Both the position numbers and the translations under genes were made by a program. A stretch of 50,617 nt of DNA from Pseudanabaena sp. M085S1SP2A07QC (GTDB taxonomy: Bacteria; Cyanobacteriota; Cyanobacteriia; Pseudanabaenales; Pseudanabaenaceae), in NCBI GenBank assembly GCA_020404895.1, contig JADBWK010000022.1:1-50617 (forward strand), written 5' to 3'. The notes beneath the pieces were generated by a model, which searched no databases, was not told the origin of the DNA, and saw only the letters and a program-made list of their open reading frames with translations. Positions 27,162 through 35,483 of the stretch are shown here, in pieces; position 1 is the stretch's first letter, and each line of letters opens with the position of its first letter.

Positions 27162-28268
27162 ATGATCACTTCCGATCGCATTGTTAAACAAGAAGTTACC
27201 CCAGATATTATTGATGTAGATGTCCCCAAACGCGGGATGCCAGTTACGATCATTACAGGCTTTTTAGGCAGTGGCAAGACCACCTTGCTTAATCACATTT
27301 TACAAAACCAGCAGGATTTAAAGGTCGCTGTTTTAGTAAATGAATTTGGTGATATCAACATTGATAGTCAATTGTTAGTTTCTGTCGATGAAAATATGAT
27401 GGAACTAAGCAATGGCTGTATTTGCTGCACCATCAATGATGGTCTAGTTAATGCTGTTTATAGTGTCCTTGAAAAAGGCGATCGCATTGATTACATGATT
27501 GTCGAAACTACTGGGGTTGCCGATCCTTTACCGATCGCTTTAACATTCTTAGGCACTGAGCTACAGCACTTGACTCGTCTTGATTCGATTTTGACTGTAG
27601 TTGACTCCGAAGCTTTTACATCTGATCACTTTAATAGTGATGCAGCCTATGCTCAAATCATGTATGGCGATATTATTATTCTTAATAAAACCGATCTAGT
27701 TCCCGAAGAAAAACTACAAGAGCTAGAAACTTACATTAACAAAAACAAGACGAAAGCCAGAATTTTGCGATCGCATCTAGGAGTTGTCCCATTACCGCTA
27801 ATTTTGGATATTCAGATCGACCAATCAGCGATCGCTGCCACTAAAGAGTCTAATGATCATCACGGGCATAGCGATCACGCCCACCACGACCACGACCATG
27901 CTCACACCGATGAACTTAGCCATGATGTAAATTGCCAGCATGATCATCATGACCATGATCATCATCACCATTCTCATCACCTAGAAAACGACGGTTTTAT
28001 CTCAATTTCATTTCAAAGCGATCGTGCCTTTGATCTTGATAAATTTCAGAACTTTCTGGATAAGCAATTGCCCATTGATGTTTTCCGTGCCAAAGGTATT
28101 TTATGGTTCACGAATATTGACAGTCGTTACGTCTTTCAACTCAGTGGTAAACGTTATGAACTCAAGACAGATGATCGCGGTAAGTCTTTAAACAATCAGA
28201 TGGTGATCATTGGTCGTAATTTACATCGTGAAGAACTACTAGCAAAACTTACAGACTGTCTCGTCTAA
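27162..28268 (+). CDS. COG0523 (CobW/zinc-chaperone type) GTPase with His-rich linker
   Basis: 368 aa. The G3E GTPase domain has Walker A GFLGSGKTTLL (33-43), the family's metal motif GCICC (85-89), ETTGVADP and the NKTD guanine-specificity box. A linker of about 40 residues (near 236-277) is almost entirely His and Asp, and the CobW C-terminal domain follows (ISFQSDRAFDLDKFQNFLDK). The CxCC plus His-rich stretch points to zinc (or another divalent metal) storage and delivery, as in ZagA-like proteins, rather than cobalamin synthesis, and no cob genes are nearby. A loose Zur-like box precedes it. Confidence 0.88.
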   Translation: MITSDRIVKQEVTPDIIDVDVPKRGMPVTIITGFLGSGKTTLLNHILQNQQDLKVAVLVNEFGDINIDSQLLVSVDENMMELSNGCICCTINDGLVNAVYSVLEKGDRIDYMIVETTGVADPLPIALTFLGTELQHLTRLDSILTVVDSEAFTSDHFNSDAAYAQIMYGDIIILNKTDLVPEEKLQELETYINKNKTKARILRSHLGVVPLPLILDIQIDQSAIAATKESNDHHGHSDHAHHDHDHAHTDELSHDVNCQHDHHDHDHHHHSHHLENDGFISISFQSDRAFDLDKFQNFLDKQLPIDVFRAKGILWFTNIDSRYVFQLSGKRYELKTDDRGKSLNNQMVIIGRNLHREELLAKLTDCLV

Positions 28269-28369
28269 AACCAAAACACAAAATGGCTACGCCATTTTGT
28301 GTTTTTAAAACCCTTGCAGGGCTTGGGTTTTAATTCACAGAAGTGTTGCTACGCTTTTGTGAATTGGCA
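28267..28369 (+). repeat. two-hairpin intergenic repeat, family D copy 2
   Basis: CACAAAATGGC-TAC-GCCATTTTGTG is followed by a linker with AAAACCCTTGCAGGGC and then a second hairpin (TTCACAGAAGTGTTGCTACG, then CTTTTGTGAA). It has the same order as at 2901 and 39189. It begins at the stop codon of the GTPase gene and probably ends its transcript. Confidence 0.65.
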
Positions 28370-28370
28370 T

Positions 28371-28414
28371 AAACCAAAAAAGAAGTACTCTCATAGGTGC
28401 TTCTTTTTTGGTTT
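28371..28414. terminator. terminator of the thioredoxin gene
   Basis: AAACCAAAAAAGAAG (28371-28385) pairs with CTTCTTTTTTGGTTT (28400-28414), loop 14 nt. It overlaps the last codons of the minus-strand gene and carries a U-run in that direction. Confidence 0.75.
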
Positions 28415-28730
28415 ATGCGTGAACTGCTATGCGATCGCATAACTGATCGGCTTGAATTACCCCCTCAACTCTGTCAACAGGTGCTCCATCCTTAAACAAA
28501 ACCAACGTCGGTAAAGCATAAACCTTATACTGTGAAGCGAGATCGGGGTAATTATCAGTATTGATCTTTACGATCTGAACTTTATCTTTCATCCTCTCAC
28601 TAACCTTGTCCAAAATCCCTGTCATGAGCTGACAAGGACCACACCAAGGTGCATAAAAGTCTACAAGTACAGGCAATTCTGAACTCTCCAACAATTCGTC
28701 AAAACTACCAAATTGCTTTTTTACTGACAT
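28413..28730 (-). CDS. trxA: thioredoxin
   Basis: 105 aa, the full length of a single-domain thioredoxin. The redox centre WCGPC is at 29-33, the buried Asp at 24 (VDFYAPWC) and the cis-Pro in YALPTLVLF. It reduces disulfides of target proteins in the cytosol. It is monocistronic, with a strong terminator and its own upstream spacer. The variant FDELLESSELPVLVDF N-terminus is typical of cyanobacterial m/y-type thioredoxins, but subtype is not assigned. Confidence 0.95.
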   Translation of the reverse strand: MSVKKQFGSFDELLESSELPVLVDFYAPWCGPCQLMTGILDKVSERMKDKVQIVKINTDNYPDLASQYKVYALPTLVLFKDGAPVDRVEGVIQADQLCDRIAVHA

Positions 28731-28796
28731 GTGGCGATCTCTCCTCTAAAAACTCAATTCTATAACAATTGCCATAAAAGTAGGAGAGACGCAATA

Positions 28797-28871
28797 CAGC
28801 AATTCTCATTATGAAGCCGATACAAAACCCTTAAAGTTGAGCCCCCGCAGGGGCTCAACTTTAAGGGTTTT
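28797..28871. repeat. repeat motif plus perfect 22-bp hairpin upstream of efp
   Basis: CAGCAATTCTCATT (28797-28810) is one copy of the motif also seen at 22464, 33205, 33591 and 43936. AAAACCCTTAAAGTTGAGCC CC (28824-28845) pairs perfectly with 28850-28871 across a 4-nt loop. It lies 120 bp before the efp start and has no obvious role as terminator for either divergent gene. Confidence 0.55.
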
Positions 28872-28990
28872 GGTAGTTTTTGCACAAGTACTTAATATGT
28901 TCCGCCTATTTTTATGTGGGTTTTAATATTTTTTGTCGCAAAGGTTACATCGCTAGGCTAAAATTGTCACTGGCTATTACTCAACCTGCA

Positions 28991-29551
28991 ATGATCTCTA
29001 GTAACGATTTCCGACCCGGTGTAACAATTGAACTTGATGGCGAAGTCTGGCGTGTAGTTGAATTTTTACACGTAAAACCAGGCAAAGGTTCCGCATTTGT
29101 TCGCACCACGCTAAAAAGCGCCATGACAGGTAAGACCTTAGAAAAAACCTTTAGGGCTGGCGAAACACTCCCTCAAGCAGTTCTAGAAAAAAGCTCAATG
29201 CAGCACACCTATAAAGAAGGCGATGATTACGTCTTTATGGATATGCAGAGCTTTGATGAAGCTACATTAACTACTGCCCAGATTGGTACTCGCGTCAAGT
29301 ACATCAAAGAAGGGATGGAAGTCAATGTCGTACGTTGGGGTGAAAGAATCATTGAAGTGGAATTGCCCAATACTGTTGTCCTCGAAGTGATCGAAACTGA
29401 TCCAGGCTTAAAGGGTGACACAGCGACAGGCGGTAGCAAATCCGCAAAAGTGGAAACTGGTGCATCAATTAATGTTCCTTTATTTGTGAATATTGGCGAT
29501 CGCATTAAAATTGATACTCGTGAAGACACGTATTTGGGGCGTGAAAATTAG
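28991..29551 (+). CDS. efp: elongation factor P
   Basis: 186 aa from the ATG at 28991 ([10 protein letters not shown]). The longer frame upstream is not conserved protein. It has three OB-like beta domains. The loop PGKGSAF carries Lys32 at the tip position that is modified in many EF-P proteins, and the C-terminus has the family signature ending [20 protein letters not shown] relieves ribosome stalling at proline runs. It runs directly into accB with no gap (TAG then GTG), so the two are a single operon. Confidence 0.96.
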   Translation: MISSNDFRPGVTIELDGEVWRVVEFLHVKPGKGSAFVRTTLKSAMTGKTLEKTFRAGETLPQAVLEKSSMQHTYKEGDDYVFMDMQSFDEATLTTAQIGTRVKYIKEGMEVNVVRWGERIIEVELPNTVVLEVIETDPGLKGDTATGGSKSAKVETGASINVPLFVNIGDRIKIDTREDTYLGREN

Positions 29552-30037
29552 GTGGAATTTAGCTTAGAGCAAGTACGTGAATTAGTCACGATTCTAAATA
29601 AGACAGATATTACCGAACTGACTCTAGAATCAGGCGATGTCCGTCTGAGCATACGTAAAAGCGAAAATAGAGTTGTCGCACCTCTGGCAATATCAACAGC
29701 TACTGTTACCCCAGTGCCATTAACAGCGATCGAGAATACGGCTGCAAGCACTGTGTCCCATACCACGACGATCGCAGATTCTCTTCCTTCCAAAAAACTG
29801 ATAGAAATCACATCTCCCATGGTTGGCACTTTCTACCGTTCTCCAGGTCCCGACGAGTCTCCGTTTGTTGAGATTGGCGATATCGTCAAAAAAGGTCACA
29901 CTGTTTGCATCATCGAAGCCATGAAACTAATGAATGAGATCGAATCAGAAGCCTCTGGCAAAATCGTAGAAATCTTGGTAGAAAATACTCAACCAGTTGA
30001 GTATGGTCAAGTTTTAATGCGAATCGAAGCAAATTAA
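29552..30037 (+). CDS. accB: biotin carboxyl carrier protein of acetyl-CoA carboxylase
   Basis: 161 aa, starting with GTG immediately after the efp stop. An N-terminal alpha-helical part is followed by a Pro/Thr/Ala-rich linker (40-80) and the biotinyl domain (83-161), with the biotinylation site [10 protein letters not shown] (Lys125) and the earlier [20 protein letters not shown] (the thumb). BCCP carries carboxybiotin between AccC and AccAD in fatty-acid synthesis. The efp-accB order is widespread in bacteria. A clear terminator follows. Confidence 0.96.
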   Translation: MEFSLEQVRELVTILNKTDITELTLESGDVRLSIRKSENRVVAPLAISTATVTPVPLTAIENTAASTVSHTTTIADSLPSKKLIEITSPMVGTFYRSPGPDESPFVEIGDIVKKGHTVCIIEAMKLMNEIESEASGKIVEILVENTQPVEYGQVLMRIEAN

Positions 30038-30060
30038 AGAAGAGATTATTTTCATTTACT

Positions 30061-30111
30061 CATCAGACATAGAAAAGGCAGCACTTTGTGCCGCCTTTTC
30101 TATGTCTGATG
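30061..30111 (+). terminator. terminator after accB
   Basis: CATCAGACATAGAAAAGGC pairs with GCCTTTTCTATGTCTGATG around GGCA-CTTTG-TGCC. It is a near-perfect 19-bp-plus stem 24 bp after the stop. Confidence 0.8.
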
Positions 30112-30186
30112 GCAAACGCACGTCTAAGAGATATTACCTTTAATTGTAAACAATTATTACGATATTTTCATCAAACATTAAGTAAT

Positions 30187-30292
30187 ACCAATTCACAAAA
30201 GTGTGACAACACTTCTATAAATCAAAAACCAAACCCTGAAGAAGTTATACCAAAACACAAAATGGCTACGCCATTTTGTGTTTTGGTATAAC
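30187..30292 (-). repeat. two-hairpin intergenic repeat, family D copy 3 (reversed)
   Basis: ATTCACAAAAGTGTGACAAC comes first, then AAAAACCAAACCCTGAAG, then ATACCAAAACACAAAATGGC and its complement. The order is the mirror of copies 1, 2 and 4. The segment GAAGAAGTTATACC is itself mirrored after the hairpin by GGTATAACTTCTTC. Confidence 0.65.
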
Positions 30293-30308
30293 TTCTTCAG
30301 AGGAAATC

Positions 30309-30557
30309 ATGGAAACCAAATTTGACTTTAATGGCAAAAATCTTTTTACACCGATCGCTTTTCGCGAAGACTTTAATCAATTTGCTCGCTTAAGTAAAAC
30401 TCAAGCTTGGTCAATGTTTTTTACAGCAAGCCGCGAAGACAATGCGTTGGGATTTAGTAAAAACATTGGAAGATTTTGCACAGGGCTATTTATTGCCTCA
30501 GTCGTCGAAGCCGTCCAAGGTGTTACCATTTTTCATGTTTTTTTAAATGATTGTTGA
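30309..30557 (+). CDS. small hypothetical protein
   Basis: 82 aa from the ATG at 30309, chosen because AGAGGAAATC directly precedes it. The frame upstream lies in the palindrome. It has a charged N-terminus (METKFDFNGKNLFTPIAFRE) and a C-terminal hydrophobic segment (FCTGLFIASVVEAVQGVTIF), possibly membrane-associated. No family recognised. It is convergent with the next gene. Confidence 0.5.
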   Translation: METKFDFNGKNLFTPIAFREDFNQFARLSKTQAWSMFFTASREDNALGFSKNIGRFCTGLFIASVVEAVQGVTIFHVFLNDC

Positions 30558-30615
30558 TGTTCAAATCTTGATGCCGTTCACCTGTTTGGTAATCAAGATT
30601 TGATCTTTATAAAGG

Positions 30616-31152
30616 CTAAGCTTTACGAACATTTTTAATCAGCCAATTAAATTTTGCTTCGGCTAATTCTAAGTTACCCAACATAGATTGACCAAATCCA
30701 CCAAAATGTGATTCTAAGTTGTCAATATCGTAGCCATATCCAAGACGACTAACTGTACCGCGCAGACGATCAGAAAGGCAAAGACAAATGGCGCGATAAA
30801 ATCGCGATGAAAAATTTATATCCTGTTGAAGTTTTGACAAGAGTTGAACTCTTGGTATTGATAATACGACGCATTCTTCTAGCGATCGCACACTAGCAAG
30901 AGGAGGTCTAGTGTCAATAAAAGATACTTCACCAACAATTTCGCCTTCAGAAATTTTGGCAAGTTCTTTGTGATCTTGCGATTCAATAGCTACACTGAAC
31001 GATCCGCTTACAACGATATACAGAGCTTCACTAATCTGACCTTCTCGAATCAGTAAGCGATCTGGGCCAATTGTCTCACTTTTACCTTTCTGGACAAGCC
31101 AGTCAAGGTCACTATTATTGAGTTCGCTAAAGAAAAGTAAAATTTTCTTCAC
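30616..31152 (-). CDS. stand-alone cyclic-nucleotide-binding-domain protein
   Basis: 178 aa. A single cNMP-binding beta barrel (about 20-125) without a DNA-binding domain. The phosphate cassette region reads GEIVGEVSFIDTRPPLASV: the G-E is kept, but the usual P-R-(A/T)-A/S is P-P-L-A-S, so the critical Arg may be displaced and cNMP binding is uncertain. The C-terminal 55 residues are helical and end in SMLGNLELAEAKFNWLIKNV. It is probably a signalling adaptor. It lies alone between convergent and co-directional neighbours. Confidence 0.75.
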   Translation of the reverse strand: MKKILLFFSELNNSDLDWLVQKGKSETIGPDRLLIREGQISEALYIVVSGSFSVAIESQDHKELAKISEGEIVGEVSFIDTRPPLASVRSLEECVVLSIPRVQLLSKLQQDINFSSRFYRAICLCLSDRLRGTVSRLGYGYDIDNLESHFGGFGQSMLGNLELAEAKFNWLIKNVRKA

Positions 31153-31261
31153 ATTTAACCTCGGTAACTGGATAAAACTTAAGAAGTCATATTTTTGCAG
31201 ATTCTTTCGTAAAAATAGTATTCTTAATCAAAAAATTTAAGAATACTATTTTCAAATATCT

Positions 31262-31300
31262 ATTCCAACTCACAAAAATGTGACAATATTTTTGTGGACT
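31262..31300. repeat. single hairpin arm of repeat family D
   Basis: AACTCACAAAAATGTGACAA, then TATTTTTGTGGACT, is a diverged copy of only the second hairpin of the two-hairpin repeat, without the first hairpin or the linker. Confidence 0.4.
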
Positions 31301-31322
31301 AATAAATAAACCATGTAAAAGT

Positions 31323-31355
31323 AAAAAAATGCGGCTTTAAGAGCCGCATTTTTTT
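31323..31355 (-). terminator. terminator of pgi
   Basis: AAAAAAATGCGGCT pairs with AGCCGCATTTTTTT across TTAAG, 11 bp from the pgi stop. This is the classic GC stem plus U-run for the minus strand. Confidence 0.85.
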
Positions 31356-31365
31356 GGAGATTCAA

Positions 31366-32955
31366 TTACAAAATCAACATCATTTTCAAGGTTTTTGGTT
31401 TAGACAAATCTCCTTCAAATAGGATTTTGCAATTGGCATGAAGATGTCGGGCAATGTGGTACAAAGACTCAATTTCATCTTGAGCATCGATTTTGATGGC
31501 AATTTCTTCGAGAGAGAGAGACACATTTGAAGTTGTCAAAGCTTCAACAAGCTTCATTTGTAAAGCAAGTACTTTTGCGCCAGCTTTTTTACCTGCTTCA
31601 ACACCAGGTTGATGGTAAGCATTGATATTCACCAATGAAGCATAAAAACTAACAGCTCTCTCATACAGAGCAATTAATGCTCCTACCGTAAGCTCAGAGA
31701 CAAATGGGATCGTCACTGTAATTGAGTCTCTACCATTTTCATACAGTGCACTCCGAGTACCTTGAAGAAATCCTAGTAAATAATCGCCAGAGACAACACC
31801 TTCTTCAACTTCGGGATGTGGCTTTGCCGAGTCTTGTAAAACTTCGATAAAAGTTGCAAAAAAGTTAGGGACACCTTCGCGCAGTTGCTGCACATAAGCA
31901 TGTTGATCAGTAGATCCTTTGTTGCCGTAGACCGCAATCCCTTGATAGACAGTATTGCCGTCAAGATCTTTCTCTTTACCGAGAGATTCCATCACCAGTT
32001 GTTGCAGATAGCGACTAAACAACAACAGTCGATCCTTATATGGCAAGACAACCATATCTTTTTCACCCTTACCATTGCCTGTGAAGTACCATGACATTGC
32101 TAGAAGCGCCGCAGGGTTTTGTCGAATATCCTCAATGCGTGTCGCGGCATCCATCAAACTTGCGCCACGGAGCATTTCACGAATGTCAATGCCTTGCAAA
32201 GCCGCAGGTACTAAGCCCACTGCCGAGAGCTCCGAAGTTCTGCCGCCAATCCAGTCATACATGGGGAATTGAGCGATCCAGCCATTAGCGATCGCATATT
32301 TTTCCAATGCACTACCGACACCTGTAATTGCGATCGCATGTTTCGCAAAATCCAAGCCTGCTTTTTTAAAGGCAAACTCAGCTTCTTTCATACCATTTGC
32401 TGCTTCAGGAGTACCGCCAGACTTGGAAATCACCAACACTAATGTAGTGCTAAGGCGATCGCCCAATAGGTCAAGCACTAAGTCGATCCCATCGGGATCG
32501 GAGTTGTCGATGAAGCTAATTTTGAGGGGTACATCCGCCTTAGCAAAACATTGGGCAACAAATTGTGGTCCTAAGGCTGATCCACCAATGCCAATCGAAA
32601 GAATATCTGTAAACTTTGGTGCACTTGGTGGATGAATGATCCCCGTATGTACCTTATTTGTAAAATCTTCTATGCGATCAAGAGTCTCTGTAATATCTCT
32701 GCGCAATTCTTCTGTAGGGGCGATTTCAGGCGACCTCAGCCAATAATGCCCCACCATCCGTTGCTCATCAGGGTTGGCGATCGCTCCTAGCTCTAAAGCT
32801 TTCATATCGGCGAAAGCCTTGACAAACTTAGGTTGTATCTGTGTCACAAAGTCTGGCGTAAACCTGATCCGACTGATATCCACGTACAGACCCAACTCTG
32901 AATGGTAGTACAGCCAGTCTTGATAACGTTGCCACAGTTCCACAGCCGAACTCAT
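31366..32955 (-). CDS. pgi: glucose-6-phosphate isomerase
   Basis: 529 aa, the usual cyanobacterial length. Two SIS-type sugar-isomerase domains carry the signatures [19 protein letters not shown]-like ([12 protein letters not shown]), [17 protein letters not shown] and the C-terminal [18 protein letters not shown] with the catalytic His. It interconverts glucose-6-phosphate and fructose-6-phosphate between glycolysis, the oxidative pentose pathway and gluconeogenesis. It has its own terminator. The 886-bp spacer upstream is filled with mobile repeats. Confidence 0.97.
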   Translation of the reverse strand: MSSAVELWQRYQDWLYYHSELGLYVDISRIRFTPDFVTQIQPKFVKAFADMKALELGAIANPDEQRMVGHYWLRSPEIAPTEELRRDITETLDRIEDFTNKVHTGIIHPPSAPKFTDILSIGIGGSALGPQFVAQCFAKADVPLKISFIDNSDPDGIDLVLDLLGDRLSTTLVLVISKSGGTPEAANGMKEAEFAFKKAGLDFAKHAIAITGVGSALEKYAIANGWIAQFPMYDWIGGRTSELSAVGLVPAALQGIDIREMLRGASLMDAATRIEDIRQNPAALLAMSWYFTGNGKGEKDMVVLPYKDRLLLFSRYLQQLVMESLGKEKDLDGNTVYQGIAVYGNKGSTDQHAYVQQLREGVPNFFATFIEVLQDSAKPHPEVEEGVVSGDYLLGFLQGTRSALYENGRDSITVTIPFVSELTVGALIALYERAVSFYASLVNINAYHQPGVEAGKKAGAKVLALQMKLVEALTTSNVSLSLEEIAIKIDAQDEIESLYHIARHLHANCKILFEGDLSKPKTLKMMLIL

Positions 32956-33010
32956 ACGAACCTCACTTTGCTCTTTGTGAATAGCTTACAGCGCTTTGCG
33001 CTGATGTAAA

Positions 33011-33061
33011 AACCAATATTTTTGTTGAAAGGGTTGCAAAGTAACCATTTCAACAAAAATA
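33011..33061. repeat. hairpin upstream of pgi
   Basis: AATATTTTTGTTGAAA pairs with TTTCAACAAAAATATT (inner loop GGGTTGCAAAGTAACCA, itself GGTT/AACC paired). It lies 55 bp before the pgi start. Confidence 0.5.
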
Positions 33062-33239
33062 TTGTGTTAAAACTTCATACAAATTGTTGTAAATGTGAAT
33101 AGCTTAAATATACATAACCTTTGGCTACGCACCAAACCAATCGTAAGTGATAATTAGCAACCTTGTTGCTGATATTCCTACAGATTGCGATCAACTTTAG
33201 ATTTCAGTAATTCTCATTAAGCGTATTTTCTGAAAGCTA

Positions 33240-33343
33240 TAGCAACGTAAGAGATAGATAGGACAATTCAAAACCCAAAAGATGGCAGAGCTTCGCTCTG
33301 CCATCTTTTGGGTTTTATGTCCTAAGCAAAGCTTACATTGCTA
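33240..33343 (-). mobile_element. MITE family A, copy 3
   Basis: 104 bp, bracketed by TA at 33238-33239 and 33344-33345. It is identical in plan to copy 2, with the palindrome GATGGCAGAGCTTCGCTCTG. It is intergenic. Confidence 0.9.
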
Positions 33344-33475
33344 TAGTCGCAGGATAAGTACCTGTGCAGAATAAATTCACCCCGTAAGGTTTTGACCCTG
33401 CGGGGCAAAACCTTACGGGGTGGGATATGTAATTAATTAAGTGTGCCTACTTAGCTTTCAAAAAATTGACTTTTA

Positions 33476-33587
33476 TAGCTGTCGCCATTCTTGTTGGGAC
33501 ATAAAACCCAAATAGTGAGAGGCGGCGCAAAGCGCCGCCTCTCACTATTTGGGTTTTGATTTGTCTTGATAAAAGTGGCTAAGGCTA
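33476..33587 (+). mobile_element. MITE family B, copy 1 (112 bp)
   Basis: It is flanked by TA at 33474-33475 and 33588-33589. The terminal arms are TAGCTGTCGCCA and (complement) TAGCCTTAGCCA. The core is AAATAGTGAGAGGCGGCGC with its perfect complement. The inner shoulders GACATAAAACCCAAA and TTTGGGTTTTGATTTGTC match those of family A, whereas core and tips differ. A partial relative lies at 48206. Confidence 0.8.
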
Positions 33588-33745
33588 TAAAATGAGAATT
33601 GCTGCTTTGAATGTTAGATTTTTTGTATTTCGTGTTTTTCGTGGTATGGGCGATAAAAACGCCAAAATCAGTTGTTAAGCATACGTTAAGAAGTGCATCG
33701 AAGTTGGGTTGCTAATACCTGCAAAGTGTTATGGTGATCTCATAG

Positions 33746-33841
33746 CCAAATCAGCTATTCGGCGCAGTGGGGTAATTAAAAACAAGATTGCGCGTTTCAA
33801 ATTTTTTAGCTGATTTGGAACTCAGAAGCGAGGTCATAGAG
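33746..33841 (+). promoter_or_regulatory. structured leader of lrtA/hpf
   Basis: CCAAATCAGCT (33746-33756) pairs perfectly with AGCTGATTTGG (33808-33818), and an inner GCGCA...TGCGC pair lies within the loop. The structure ends 23 bp before the ATG and a GAGGT ribosome site follows. The known cyanobacterial lrtA mRNA has a long 5' leader that controls its stability in light and dark, so a regulatory fold is plausible. Confidence 0.45.
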
Positions 33842-34417
33842 ATGAAACTTGTAATTCAAGGCAAGAATATTGAAGTCACGGAAGCCATTCGCGAGTACGT
33901 CGAGCAAAAGATCGACAAAGCGGTGAGCCATTTCCAAGCGTTAACCACAGAAGTAGATGTCCATCTATCTGTGGCTCGTAACCCTCGCATTGCTTCTAGC
34001 CAATCGGCTGAAGTAACAGTGTACGCCAATGGATCAGTGATCCGCGCCGAGGAAAAGAGCGAGAATTTGTATGCAAGTATCGACCTAGTCGCTGACAAGA
34101 TTTCCCGCAAGTTGCGGAAATTTAAGGAGCGCAAGAGCGATCGCGCTGCGGCAAAAACCAGTGTTGCCGTGGTTGAGCAACCTCCAATACCATTACCTAA
34201 TGGCAATCGTGTGGTTGAGTTGCCAAATCAGGTTGTGCGAAATAAGTACTTTGCCATGCCTGCACTATCTGTCGATGAGGCTCTTGAACGTCTGGATTTA
34301 ATAGATCATGACTTCTATGTTTTTCGTAACTCTGATACGGGGGAAATCAACGTTGTCTATGAGCGAAATCATGGCGGTTATGGCGTAATTCAACCTCATG
34401 ATGTCAAAAAAAATTAA
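33842..34417 (+). CDS. hpf: long-form ribosome hibernation promoting factor
   Basis: 191 aa from the ATG at 33842 ([20 protein letters not shown]), with GAGGT nine bases upstream. The N-terminal HPF/YfiA domain (1-100) has the helix [21 protein letters not shown] charged linker (100-135) leads to the C-terminal dimerisation domain [20 protein letters not shown], then [20 protein letters not shown]. It binds resting 70S ribosomes and pairs them into 100S dimers. Its cyanobacterial form is LrtA (light-repressed transcript). Leader and terminator are both evident. Confidence 0.95.
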   Translation: MKLVIQGKNIEVTEAIREYVEQKIDKAVSHFQALTTEVDVHLSVARNPRIASSQSAEVTVYANGSVIRAEEKSENLYASIDLVADKISRKLRKFKERKSDRAAAKTSVAVVEQPPIPLPNGNRVVELPNQVVRNKYFAMPALSVDEALERLDLIDHDFYVFRNSDTGEINVVYERNHGGYGVIQPHDVKKN

Positions 34418-34448
34418 GACAAACTTCAGAAGAGGACGCTAATAGTTC

Positions 34449-34490
34449 CTCAAAAAAGGAAGGACGCTTAGCGTCCTTCCTTTTTTTGAG
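34449..34490 (+). terminator. terminator after hpf
   Basis: CTCAAAAAAGGAAGGACGC pairs with GCGTCCTTCCTTTTTTTGAG across TTA, a perfect stem with a U-run, 32 bp after the stop. Confidence 0.85.
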
Positions 34491-34558
34491 TTTAAATTTG
34501 CTACGCTAGAAGACTAAAGCAAATTTCTCGCAGTTTTATTTTTTATACCAGAGCAGAC

Positions 34559-34945
34559 ATGACTGTTAAGTACGGCGAACAAGCGATCGCAGAAGTAAAT
34601 CTAACCACTTTTCCGAATCCTCGAATCGGGAGAGATTACAAAATTCAAATAACTCTTCCTGAATTTACTAGCAAATGTCCATTTTCAGGCTATCCCGACT
34701 TTGCCACAATTTATATTACCTATACACCCAATCTGTTATTGGTGGAACTCAAGGCAATCAAGCTGTACATCAATAGCTATCGTGATCTCTTTATTTCCCA
34801 CGAAGAAGCGGTTAATCAAATTCTTGATGATTTTGTGAAGGCAGGCGATCCCTTGAGAATTAATGTCAAAGGAGATTTTACGCCTCGCGGTAATGTGCAT
34901 ACAGTTGTGGAAGTAAATTACACAAAGCCACAAGAAACAATTTAG
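34559..34945 (+). CDS. queF: NADPH-dependent preQ0 reductase (7-cyano-7-deazaguanine reductase)
   Basis: 128 aa, the short unimodular QueF of the tunneling-fold family. The catalytic Cys is C40 in SKCPFSGYPDF (the C-P-x-[ST]-G-x-P-D-[FW] motif), and the QueF motif region is VELKAIKLYINSYRDLFISH. It reduces preQ0 to preQ1 with NADPH in queuosine synthesis. Other que genes are not nearby. It lies 38 bp upstream of exbD on the same strand, though the functions are unrelated. Confidence 0.93.
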   Translation: MTVKYGEQAIAEVNLTTFPNPRIGRDYKIQITLPEFTSKCPFSGYPDFATIYITYTPNLLLVELKAIKLYINSYRDLFISHEEAVNQILDDFVKAGDPLRINVKGDFTPRGNVHTVVEVNYTKPQETI

Positions 34946-34983
34946 CTATAGATGCGTCACATTTAAACAATTGCAGTTGCTTT

Positions 34984-35418
34984 ATGAAAATCCGTAAGAA
35001 ATACCAAGTATCGACTAATGCTGAGATCAATCTAACAGCTTTGTTAGATGTAGTGTTTTCGATTTTGGCATTTTTTATCTTGCTATCAGCCGCTCTGACT
35101 ATGCCAAGTCGGGTGGGAATTGATTTACCAATTAGCGATCGCAATAGTAAGGGTGAATCAAATTCAGGAGATCTTCAACCAGAAGATGTTTTTGTAATCA
35201 CCCTTGATCCTGCGGGTCAAATGTTAAAAGATGGAAAATCTATACCGCCTCAGCAGTTGTCACAAGAGATCACTCGGTTTTTAGCCGCTTCCACCAGAGG
35301 CATGATTGTACTTAGTGCTGATGACTCAACTGTCTCATATCAAATTGTGATTAGTCGATTATCAGAATTAAGAGCGATCGCTGGTAATCGGGTGGCGATC
35401 GCGACATCTAGGTCTTGA
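34984..35418 (+). CDS. exbD: ExbD/TolR-family biopolymer transport protein
   Basis: 144 aa. A basic cytoplasmic N-terminus is followed by one transmembrane helix (about 18-40, NLTALLDVVFSILAFFILLS) with the ion-pathway Asp in LLDVVFSILAFF, and then a periplasmic domain of ExbD type ending with VVISRLSELRAIAGNRVAIA. With ExbB it uses proton flow to power TonB or TolA. The TonB-like gene follows, but no exbB is visible. exbB may be elsewhere in the genome. Confidence 0.85.
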   Translation: MKIRKKYQVSTNAEINLTALLDVVFSILAFFILLSAALTMPSRVGIDLPISDRNSKGESNSGDLQPEDVFVITLDPAGQMLKDGKSIPPQQLSQEITRFLAASTRGMIVLSADDSTVSYQIVISRLSELRAIAGNRVAIATSRS

Positions 35419-35483
35419 TTCGATTGTTTTGTTTCGTAAATTTATACTTGCAAAAACAAAATACTTATAAAAAGTACAAATCA

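Larger units (their letters stand above)
33205..33604. repeat. composite of nested palindromic elements (spacer 32956-33841)
   Basis: CAGTAATTCTCATT (33205-33218) and AATGAGAATTGCTG (33591-33604) are inverted, differing by one base. Between them lie MITE A copy 3, a hairpin (CCCCGTAAGGTTTTG and CAAAACCTTACGGGG, about 33381-33421) and MITE B copy 1. This suggests elements inserted into an older one. No gene is visible in this spacer apart from the lrtA leader. Confidence 0.5.

Noticed and set aside
27841-27980. Tandem CAT/GAT/CAC-rich stretch as a microsatellite
   Set aside because: It encodes the His/Asp linker of the COG0523 protein in frame; protein composition explains it.
28880-28990. 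Longer EF-P reading frame
   Set aside because: The extra 37 residues ([15 protein letters not shown]...) are not EF-P-like; the family start is MISSNDF at 28991.
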